From the NCBI GenBank assembly GCA_005402585.1, contig BIFP01000071.1:124001-188000 (forward strand): a stretch of 64,000 nucleotides of DNA, given 5' to 3'. Both the position numbers and the translations under genes were made by a program. The notes beneath the pieces were generated by a model. That model was not told where the DNA came from. It saw only the letters and a list, made by a program, of their open reading frames with translations, and made no database searches. The DNA is from Micromonosporaceae bacterium KJ-029 (lineage in GTDB: Bacteria > Actinomycetota > Actinomycetes > Mycobacteriales > Micromonosporaceae). This document shows positions 24,522-31,465 of the stretch, piece by piece (positions within the stretch are counted from its first letter, which is position 1; every line of letters starts with the position of its first letter).

Positions 24522-24947
24522 GTGAGCAGATCTTCCGGGCGCACCGCGAACTTCCGCACCCTGTACCACGGGCAGGCCGCAGTTGGTGCCGCATCGAGTT
24601 ACGGCCTGTTTCTGATTCGCCGATCGGGGTCATGGGCGCAGCGTTGGGCGTCGATCAATGCTGGCATGCGGCCTGTCCCGCCACCGCCGCTGGTAGACCT
24701 CGCACATGAGACAGTCATCCTGCTCTCGGTAGGGACCCGTGCCGTCCTGGGCTACGACGTCACGATCGAGGATGTGACCGTGCGGGAAATGACTCTGGTC
24801 GTGACCGGCGTCGAGAGGCGCCCGGTGGGCGGTGTGACGCTGGACGTGGCGTGTTCACCGGTGCACATAGTGGCGGCGCGATTCGGACCCCAGACCTTCG
24901 AGGACATGCTGCTGAACCTGCGTATCAAGCCTGCTGAAACTACTTGA
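24522..24947 (+). CDS. Small protein with a PrcB C-terminal-like domain
   Basis: A 141-residue frame from GTG 24522. The C-terminal 80 residues (HETVILLSVGTRAVLGYDVT, VREMTLVVTGVERRPVGGVT, DVACSPVHIVAARF) match the pattern of the PrcB_C domain: a beta sandwich with a GY.V..E.V strand pair and a C.SP..IV.... end. PrcB was described as a subunit of the dentilisin protease complex in Treponema; in actinomycetes the domain occurs in small proteins of unknown role. The N-terminus is Arg-rich and lacks a signal peptide, and the ribosome binding site is poor, so the true start is uncertain. Confidence 0.5.
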   Translation: MSRSSGRTANFRTLYHGQAAVGAASSYGLFLIRRSGSWAQRWASINAGMRPVPPPPLVDLAHETVILLSVGTRAVLGYDVTIEDVTVREMTLVVTGVERRPVGGVTLDVACSPVHIVAARFGPQTFEDMLLNLRIKPAETT

Positions 24948-25000
24948 TCTGGTGTGTGGAAGACGGTTCACATCTTCGGATGGCCAAGAATAATGGGGCC

Positions 25001-25646
25001 ATGTTCGAATCGATGCCCCGATTGGACCTGGACATCCGACAGGCGTATCTCGCCCGGCTCGGTGTTGCGGCGGAACCGCCTTCGGTGGCAGGCCTCCAGC
25101 GGTTGGTGCAGCGGCACGTTGAGCGCGTGCCGTACGAGACCCTGTGGATCCACCCCGGCGAGGCCTGGAACATCGACCCGTACGAGTCCGCAACCCGTAT
25201 TGCGCTGCACGGCCGCGGCGGCTACTGCTATCACATGAACGGGGCGCTGGGCCGCCGACAAATCGGGGTGGCATCTGACCCATGATCCAGGCGGCGGATT
25301 CACCGGGATGACTTGGACCTTGGCTCACGCGCGCTGGGCCGATTTCGAGGCGAAGCATCACTGGTTGTCGACTTCACCGGAGTCGGGGTTCGTTCAGGTG
25401 GCGATGGCCGAACGCCGCGACGCCACCGGCGTAGATGTCATCCGGGGCCTGGTTCTGAGCCGGATCGGCGACGGCGCCCGCACCGCAGAGCCCGTCACTC
25501 GCCGGGCGGAGTGGTTCGACCTGCTCGCGGACCTATTCGATTTGCGGTTGCACACCATGACCCCGGAGGCGCGTGGTCGACTCTGGACGAACGTCCTCAC
25601 CGCACACCGCCGCTGGCAAGAATCGCAGGCCTCCCAGAGCGGATAA
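25001..25646 (+). pseudogene. Arylamine N-acetyltransferase remnant with an internal deletion and frameshift
   Basis: The N-terminal part (25001-25259) reads QAYLARLGVAAEPPSVAGLQ, HVERVPYETLWIHPGEAWNI and HGRGGYCYHMNGALG, the NAT start including the active-site Cys region RGGYC. Immediately afterwards the frame changes, and a segment from about 25258 reads SGWHLTHDPGGGFTGMTW, FEAKHHWLSTSPESGFVQVA and EWFDLLADLFDLRLHTM, the NAT C-terminus. Roughly 100 codons that should carry the catalytic His and Asp are missing. The gene is therefore inactive. No insertion sequence is visible at the junction. Confidence 0.8.
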
Positions 25647-25657
25647 AATCCCAGTAG

Positions 25658-25738
25658 GCGTCGCGGCTATCTGGCCTGCCGCGACGCACAGGAGTCATCC
25701 CGGCGCTGGCCCGGTGGTGCACTGCCTTCACCACCGGG
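25658..25738. terminator. Two back-to-back hairpins between convergent transcripts
   Basis: The first hairpin has 10-bp perfect arms at 25658-25667 (gcgtcgcggc) and 25678-25687. The second has 10-bp perfect arms at 25710-25719 (cccggtggtg) and 25729-25738. They lie between the NAT remnant and the convergent end of cobF, as expected for a bidirectional terminator. Confidence 0.7.
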
Positions 25739-25751
25739 ACCAACTCTCTGG

Positions 25752-26522
25752 TCACGGTCCGGCCGGCCGGTCCCGGCGGCGCAGCAGGTACGTGTCCATG
25801 ATCCAGCCCTTGCGTTCCCGAGCCTCCCGGCGGGTCCGCACAATCTGTTCCGCGATCTCCTTCAGGTGGCCGGCGATGAGGATCTCGTCAGGGGTGCCGA
25901 GGTAGGCGCCCCAGAAGATGTCGAGATCCTCGTTCACGTAGCGGGCGAAGGCGCAGTGCGCGTCGAGCATCACCACGATGTCGTCGACATCGCGCGGCAG
26001 GTGCGCGGCCAGGCGGCGGCCGGTGGTGACCAGGAACGGGCGGCCGACCCGGTTGAGGCTGATCCGGTGCCGCGCGGCGAGGGTCGCCACGCTGCTGATG
26101 CCGGGGATCACCCGGTAGGTGAAGGCGATGCGCTGGCGGGCCAGGATGTCCTCGACGACGGCCAGGGTGCTGTCGTAGAGGGCGGGGTCGCCCCAGACCA
26201 GGAAGGCGCCGGTGCCGCCGTCGCGCAGGTGCTCGGCGATGGCCGTCTCCAGCAGGTCGGCCCGCTGTCGCCGCCAGTCGTCCACCGCCGTGACGTACCC
26301 GTCGGTCGTGCGGTCCCGGTCGGGATCCCGCACCTCGACGACCCGGTGGTCAGGGCGGGCGAAGCGGGTCATGAGGTCCTGCCGCAACGCGATCAGGTCG
26401 TGCTTCTCGGCGCCCTTGTCGAGCAGGAAGAAGACGTCGGCCTGGCGCATCGCCGCCGCGGCGGCCAGCGTGAGCTGATCGGGATCGCCGGCACCGATGC
26501 CGATGACGAGGATGGTGCGCAT
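25752..26522 (-). CDS. cobF: Precorrin-6A synthase (deacetylating) CobF
   Basis: A 256-residue SAM-dependent methyltransferase of the precorrin family (RTILVIGIGAGDPDQLTLAA at the start, the family glycine loop; VIPGISSVATLAARHRI in the middle). CobF methylates C-1 and removes the acetyl group of precorrin-5 in the aerobic pathway. It is distinguished from other family members by FLVWGDPALYDSTLAVVEDI and RPFLVTTGRRL. ATG 26522 is preferred; a GTG at 26531 overlaps the cobM stop and is possible. It is the last gene of the cobL-cobM-cobF unit. Confidence 0.9.
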   Translation of the reverse strand: MRTILVIGIGAGDPDQLTLAAAAAMRQADVFFLLDKGAEKHDLIALRQDLMTRFARPDHRVVEVRDPDRDRTTDGYVTAVDDWRRQRADLLETAIAEHLRDGGTGAFLVWGDPALYDSTLAVVEDILARQRIAFTYRVIPGISSVATLAARHRISLNRVGRPFLVTTGRRLAAHLPRDVDDIVVMLDAHCAFARYVNEDLDIFWGAYLGTPDEILIAGHLKEIAEQIVRTRREARERKGWIMDTYLLRRRDRPAGP

Positions 26523-26527
26523 GCGGG

Positions 26528-27298
26528 TCACCTCGCCGGCTCGGCCGGGCGCTTCGCGTCGCGGTCCCGGTCGGGGGAGTAGAGGTAGCTGTCGGGGAAG
26601 GAGCCGGCTGCGAGGACGGCGCCGACGATGATGACCGCGGTGCGGCGGATCCCGTGTGCCTCGACCTGGTCGGCGATGTCGGCGAGGGTGCCGCGCAGGA
26701 TGATCTCGTCGGGGCGGCTGGCGTTGGCGACCACGGCGACCGGGCAGTCCGCGCCGTAGTGTGTGGCCAGCTGGTCGGCGAGTTGGCGGGTACGGGCGAC
26801 GGCCAGGTGCAGTACCAGGGTGGCCCGGCTGCGTCCCAGTTCGGCGAGGTCCTCGCCTGGCGGCATCGGTGTCGAGCGGGCCTGGGTGCGGGTGAGGATG
26901 ACGGTCTGCCCGACCGTCGGCACGGTCAGTTCCCGGCGCAGCGCGGCTGCCGCAGCGGCGTAGGACGGCACGCCGGGGACGATCTCGTACGGCACGCCGG
27001 CCGCGTCGAGTCGGCGTGCCTGCTCGGCGACGGCGCTGAACACGGCGGGGTCGCCGGAGCACAGCCGTGCCACGTCGTGGCCGTCGCGGTGCGCGTTGGT
27101 CATCGCCGCGATGATCTGGTCGAGGGTCAGGTCGGCGGTGTCGATCAGACGCGCTGCGGGTGGGCAGGTGGCGAGCAGGTCGGCGGGGACGAGACTGCCG
27201 GCGTACAGGCAGACCTGGGTGCGGGCGAGGATCCGCTGTCCGCGCACGGTGATGAGGTCGGCCGCGCCCGGCCCCGCGCCGATGAAGTAGACGGTCAC
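26528..27298 (-). CDS. cobM: Precorrin-4 C11-methyltransferase CobM
   Basis: A 256-residue enzyme with VYFIGAGPGAADLITVRGQR at the start, VCLYAGSLVPADLL (typical of CobM/CbiF), ARLCSGDPAVFSAVAEQARR and YEIVPGVPSYAAAAAALRRE. It transfers a methyl group from SAM to C-11 of precorrin-4. GTG 27298 is chosen because it overlaps the cobL stop by four bases (GTGA). It shows no N-terminal extension relative to the family. Confidence 0.93.
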   Translation of the reverse strand: MTVYFIGAGPGAADLITVRGQRILARTQVCLYAGSLVPADLLATCPPAARLIDTADLTLDQIIAAMTNAHRDGHDVARLCSGDPAVFSAVAEQARRLDAAGVPYEIVPGVPSYAAAAAALRRELTVPTVGQTVILTRTQARSTPMPPGEDLAELGRSRATLVLHLAVARTRQLADQLATHYGADCPVAVVANASRPDEIILRGTLADIADQVEAHGIRRTAVIIVGAVLAAGSFPDSYLYSPDRDRDAKRPAEPAR

Positions 27299-28512
27299 CG
27301 CTTGCTCACCGCCCACTGCACGACGGGTCGGGCGGGTTGCCAGCCGGTGAAGCTGCCCAGCGGCGTGACGCGTTCGACCGAGATCCGGGTGAGGTCCCCG
27401 CCGTGGCGGGCCGCCTGGTCGGCGAGTTCACGTTCGCCTTGCAGGGTGACGGCGTGGGCGACGAGCCGTCCGCCGGGGCGCAGCGCGGCCCAGGCGGTGT
27501 CGAAGACTCCCGGGGTGGTGAGTCCGCCGCCGACGAAGACCGCGTCGGGTGCCGGTAGCCCGGCGAGGGCGTCTGGCGCCCGGCCGCGGACCACGCGCAG
27601 CTGCGGTACGCCCAGGCTGCGGGCGTTGGCGGTGATGCGGTCGGCGCGGTCGTCGCGGTTTTCGACCGCGACCGCCGACGTGGTGGGGTCGCTGCGTAGC
27701 CACTCGATGGCGATGCTGCCGCTACCGGCACCGATGTCCCAGAGCCGTTCCCCGGCGGCGGGGCCCAGGCGGGACAGGGCGAGCGCCCGTGCCTCCCGTT
27801 TGGTCAGGGCACCGTCGTGGTCGAAGGCGTCGTCGGGCAGCCCTGGCACTGCGGGTAGCACGCGGGTGCCGGGCGCGGCGGCGACCCGGACCGCGACGAC
27901 GTTGAGGGGATCGCCCGGCTCGGCGACCCACTCCTGGGCACGGCCGTCGACCCGGTGTTCCCGATCGGCGCCCAGTGCGGCGAGGACGCTCATCTCGCTG
28001 GCGCCGTACCCGGCGTCGGTGAGGATGCGGGCCACGGCGGCGGGGGTGGCGGCGTCCTGGCTGAGCACCAGCAGCAGCCGGTCCGCGACGAGGTCGCGGC
28101 GGATGGCGTCCAGGTCGCGGGCCACCGCGCTGCGTACCGTGACCTGCTCCACCGGCCAGCCCATCCGTGCGCAGGCCAACACGATCGATGACGGGTGGGT
28201 GACCACGCGCATCCGCTCGGCGTCGAGTAGCCGCACCAGGTGGCTGCCGATGCCGAACCACATCGGATCGCCGCTGGCGAGCACGCAGATTCGCCGCCCG
28301 GCGTGGGTGGACAGCAGATCGGGTAGGGCGGGCAGCAGCGGCGTCGGCCAGGGCACCCGCTGGGCCGGCACGGTCGCCGGCAGCAGGTCAAGGTGCCGCT
28401 GCCCGCCCAGGATCACCTGTGCGTGCTGAAGGGCGCTGCGTCCGCTCTCGCCGAGACCCGCCCAGCCGTCCGCGCCGATGCCGACGACGGTGACCCGCTC
28501 ATCGGGTGTCAT
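27295..28512 (-). CDS. cobL: Precorrin-6Y C5,15-methyltransferase (decarboxylating) CobL
   Basis: A 405-residue bifunctional protein. The N-terminal half is the CbiE-like methyltransferase (VTVVGIGADGWAGL, ICVLASGDPMWFGIGSHLVR, THPSSIVLACARMGWP). The C-terminal half is the CbiT-like methyltransferase/decarboxylase (LTKREARALALSRLGP, LWDIGAGSGSIAIEWLRSDP, DAVFVGGGLT). It methylates C-5 and C-15 and decarboxylates the acetate side chain of ring C. ATG 28512 begins the conserved region (MTPDERVTVVGIG). It diverges from the riboswitch-controlled chelatase operon; no riboswitch is seen on its own side. Confidence 0.93.
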   Translation of the reverse strand: MTPDERVTVVGIGADGWAGLGESGRSALQHAQVILGGQRHLDLLPATVPAQRVPWPTPLLPALPDLLSTHAGRRICVLASGDPMWFGIGSHLVRLLDAERMRVVTHPSSIVLACARMGWPVEQVTVRSAVARDLDAIRRDLVADRLLLVLSQDAATPAAVARILTDAGYGASEMSVLAALGADREHRVDGRAQEWVAEPGDPLNVVAVRVAAAPGTRVLPAVPGLPDDAFDHDGALTKREARALALSRLGPAAGERLWDIGAGSGSIAIEWLRSDPTTSAVAVENRDDRADRITANARSLGVPQLRVVRGRAPDALAGLPAPDAVFVGGGLTTPGVFDTAWAALRPGGRLVAHAVTLQGERELADQAARHGGDLTRISVERVTPLGSFTGWQPARPVVQWAVSKR

Positions 28513-28597
28513 GGACTTCACGCGGCGCAACGGTAGCCCAGCAGGTCGGGGCCCTGCCGCCCCGGGGGCGGGTGTGACATCATCGGCGGCGACGGCG

Positions 28598-28735
28598 CGG
28601 TGAGGAACACCGGTGGGTCGGCCCGAGCAGGGCCGACGACTCCGGGGCGGTCCCGCCACTGTGACCGGTGCGGCCTCGCGCCACATCCGGGAGCCAGACA
28701 CTCGCTGAGCCGTACCGCGCCGTTTGTCGGCGCGG
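28598..28735 (+). promoter_or_regulatory. Cobalamin (AdoCbl) riboswitch upstream of the chelatase operon
   Basis: The aptamer core is visible from 28598 to about 28712. It includes gaacaccggtg, ccggggcggtcccgccactgtg (28641-28662), which is the conserved GCCACTG segment, and gggagccagacac (28689-28701), which corresponds to the B12 box. A 20-nt hairpin (gtcggcccgagcagggccgac) is inserted in the first part. An 8-bp hairpin, ccgcgccg/cggcgcgg (28715-28735), follows and may be the expression platform. It should lower expression of the chelatase, cobO and cobB-cobA genes when cobalamin is high. Confidence 0.88.
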
Positions 28736-28778
28736 TTGGTGACCGGCCGTGGGCGAGGACCCACGCGAGGTGAAAGGT

Positions 28779-30851
28779 GTGACCGTGCGGTCGTACCCGT
28801 TCTCCGCCGTCGTCGGCATGGACGACATGGCGTTGGCGTTGAATTTGTGCGCTGTCTCCCCGGCGATCGGCGGCGTGCTGGTGCGGGGTGAGAAGGGCAC
28901 AGCGAAATCGACCACGGTCCGGGCCTTGACGGCCCTGCTGCCGCCGGTCGAGGTGGTGGCGGACTGCCGCTTCTCGTGCGACCCCGAGGCGGTTGACCCG
29001 CACTGCCCGGACGGGCCGCACCCGGCCTGCCCGCCGACGCGTACCCGGCCGGCACGGCTGGTGGAGTTGCCGGTCGGAGCCGCTGAGGACCGGGTCCTCG
29101 GCGCGTTGCACCTCGAACGGGCCCTCAGCGAGGGCGTGACCGCCTACGACCCGGGCCTGCTGGCCGCCGCCCACCGTGGCCTGCTCTACGTCGACGAGGT
29201 CAACCTGCTCCACGATCACCTGGTTGACGTGCTGCTCGACGCGGCGGCGATGGGACGCGCCACCGTCGAACGCGAAGGCGTGTCGGTGACCCACGCGGCC
29301 CGGTTCGTGCTGGTGGGCACCATGAACCCCGAGGAGGGGGAGCTGCGACCCCAGCTGCTGGACCGCTTCGGTCTCACCGTCGAGGTCGCCGCCAGCCGGG
29401 ACCCGCAGGTGCGGGCCGAGGTGATGCGCCGGCGCCTGGCGTACGAGACCGACCCGGACGGCTTCGCCGCCCGCTATGCCGACACCGATGCCGCGCTGGG
29501 TGCGCAGGTCGCGCACGCCCGGAAGCTGCTGCCGGCGGTGCGCCTCGACGACGCCATGGTGACCCGCATCGCCGCCCTCTGCGCTGCCGCCGAAGTCGAC
29601 GGGATGCGTGCTGATCTGGTCATCGCCCGCACCGCGATAGCGCACGCTGCCTGGTGCGGACGCACCGAGGTGGCTGTCGGCGACGTGCGGGTCGCCGCCC
29701 GGCTGGCCCTGCCGCACCGTCGTCGCCGCAACCCGTTCGATCCTCCCCAGCAGGACGCCGAGAACCTCGACCGTGCGCTGCGCGACGCCGGCCTGGACGA
29801 GCCCGAAGACGAACCGAATCCGCCGACGGACGGACCACCGGACCCCGACAACCCGGACGGCCCTGACGACCCCGAGGGCCCGCCTGAGCCGCCGGGCGGC
29901 GGCGGACCGGGTGGCCCGGCGGAGAGCGGGGGAGATGACGAGCGGCCGTACCGGCAGCGCTCCGACGCCCCGCCCGACACGGAAACCGGCGGTGACCAGC
30001 CTCGTACCACGCCGATCCCGGCCGCCGCGCCCTACCAGGCGCGGCTGTTGCAGGTCACCGGGACCGGCGCCGGTGTGGCCGGGCGTCGCTCTCCGGCCCT
30101 GACCAGCAGCGGACGTACCGTCGGCGCGCGGCGTCCTGCCGGCGCCGTGACCGGCCGGCCGCACCTGGTGGCGACGCTGCGTGCCGCCGCCCCGCACCAA
30201 CAGGCCCGCGGTCGGCGTGGCCCCGGCATTCTGGTCCGCCCCGCAGACGTGCGTCTGCCGGTACGGCACGGTCGGGAAAGCAACCTGATCCTGTTCTGTC
30301 TGGACGCCTCCGGTTCGATGGGTGCCCGCCAGCGCGTCGCCGCGGTCAAGGCCGCGGTGCTGTCCCTGCTGCTGGACGCCTACCAGCGCCGCGACAAGGT
30401 CGGACTGGTGACCTTCCGGGCCGCCGCCGCCGAGGTGGCTCTGCCACCGACAGCCAGCGTGGAGGTGGCCGCCGCTCGCCTGGCGACCCTGCCGAGCGGG
30501 GGCCGCACACCACTGGCGGAGGGGCTGCTGCGCGCCCGCGAGGTACTGCGCGTCGAGCGGATCCGCGACCCGCGGCGGCGCCCACTGCTGGTGCTCGTCA
30601 CCGACGGACGCGCCACCGCCGGCCCGAACGCCGTGGCCCGGGCTCAGCACGCCGCCCGGCTACTCGCCGCGGACGGCACCCCCGCCGTGGTCGTCGACTG
30701 CGAGCAGGGCCGGGTCCGGATGCGGCTGGCCGCGGACCTCGCCGTCACCCTCAGCGGGGAACACCTGCCCCTGGAAGGTGTCGCCGCCGATACGCTCACC
30801 CACGCGGTGCGATCCCACACCGCCGCCCGGTACGGACGGGAGGCCGCCTGA
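28779..30851 (+). CDS. ChlI/ChlD-type AAA+ and VWA chelatase subunit for cobalt insertion
   Basis: A 690-residue fusion. Residues 1-340 are a magnesium-chelatase-like AAA+ ATPase (FSAVVGMDDMALALNL, Walker A GEKGTAKST, Walker B GLLYVDEVNLL, sensor GTMNPEEGELRPQLLDR). A Pro/Asp/Gly-rich linker follows (about 355-430). The C-terminus is a von Willebrand A domain with a MIDAS site (CLDASGSMGARQRV). In actinobacteria this single protein replaces CobS and CobT and works with CobN to insert cobalt into hydrogenobyrinate a,c-diamide. GTG 28779 is chosen for the adjacent gaggtgaaagg. It lies directly downstream of the riboswitch. Confidence 0.9.
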   Translation: MTVRSYPFSAVVGMDDMALALNLCAVSPAIGGVLVRGEKGTAKSTTVRALTALLPPVEVVADCRFSCDPEAVDPHCPDGPHPACPPTRTRPARLVELPVGAAEDRVLGALHLERALSEGVTAYDPGLLAAAHRGLLYVDEVNLLHDHLVDVLLDAAAMGRATVEREGVSVTHAARFVLVGTMNPEEGELRPQLLDRFGLTVEVAASRDPQVRAEVMRRRLAYETDPDGFAARYADTDAALGAQVAHARKLLPAVRLDDAMVTRIAALCAAAEVDGMRADLVIARTAIAHAAWCGRTEVAVGDVRVAARLALPHRRRRNPFDPPQQDAENLDRALRDAGLDEPEDEPNPPTDGPPDPDNPDGPDDPEGPPEPPGGGGPGGPAESGGDDERPYRQRSDAPPDTETGGDQPRTTPIPAAAPYQARLLQVTGTGAGVAGRRSPALTSSGRTVGARRPAGAVTGRPHLVATLRAAAPHQQARGRRGPGILVRPADVRLPVRHGRESNLILFCLDASGSMGARQRVAAVKAAVLSLLLDAYQRRDKVGLVTFRAAAAEVALPPTASVEVAAARLATLPSGGRTPLAEGLLRAREVLRVERIRDPRRRPLLVLVTDGRATAGPNAVARAQHAARLLAADGTPAVVVDCEQGRVRMRLAADLAVTLSGEHLPLEGVAADTLTHAVRSHTAARYGREAA

Positions 30852-31465
30852 TGCCACAGGGCCAGCCGATCACCGTCCCCGACGACGGGCTCACCACCCG
30901 CCAGCGCCGCCACCGGCCGCTGCTGATCGTCCACACCGGCCAGATGAAGGGCAAGTCCACCGCCGCGTTCGGGCTGGCGTTGCGTGGCTGGAACCAGGGC
31001 TGGTCGATCGCGGTGTTCCAGTTCGTCAAAAGCGCCAAGTGGACGGTCGGAGAGGAGAACGCGCTGCGTGCTCTCGGCCAGGTCCACGACCAGACCGGGC
31101 AGGGCGGCCCGGTGGTCTGGCACAAGATGGGCGCCGGATGGAGTTGGAGCCGCACCCGCGGCACCAAGGACGACCACGCGGCGCAGGCCGCCGAGGGCTG
31201 GGCGGAGATCAAGCGTCGCCTCGCCGAGGCCGAACACGACCTCTACGTGCTCGACGAGTTCACGTACCCGATGAAATGGGGCTGGGTCGACGTCGACGAG
31301 GTGGTGGACACGCTGCGGCAGCGACCCGGCCACCAGCACGTCGTCATCACCGGCCGCGATGCTGACCCACGGCTGGTCGACGCGGCGGACCTGGTCACCG
31401 AGATGACCAAGATCAAGCATCCGATGGACACCGGTCAGAAGGGCCAACGGGGAATCGAATGGTGA
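30851..31465 (+). CDS. cobO: Corrinoid adenosyltransferase CobO (BtuR/CobO family)
   Basis: A 204-residue protein with the family P-loop HTGQMKGKSTAAFGLALRG (about residues 28-46), followed by VFQFVKSAKWTVGEENAL, DLYVLDEFTYPMKWGWVD and HVVITGRDADPRLVDAADLV. It attaches the 5'-deoxyadenosyl group of ATP to cob(I)yrinate a,c-diamide. The start overlaps the chelatase stop by one base (TGATG), and its stop lies inside the start of the next gene, so the three are one operon. Confidence 0.95.
   Translation: MPQGQPITVPDDGLTTRQRRHRPLLIVHTGQMKGKSTAAFGLALRGWNQGWSIAVFQFVKSAKWTVGEENALRALGQVHDQTGQGGPVVWHKMGAGWSWSRTRGTKDDHAAQAAEGWAEIKRRLAEAEHDLYVLDEFTYPMKWGWVDVDEVVDTLRQRPGHQHVVITGRDADPRLVDAADLVTEMTKIKHPMDTGQKGQRGIEW

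Noticed and set aside
28518..30650. 710-codon minus-strand frame opposite the chelatase subunit
   Set aside because: Shadow of the AAA+/VWA gene, whose motifs are unambiguous.
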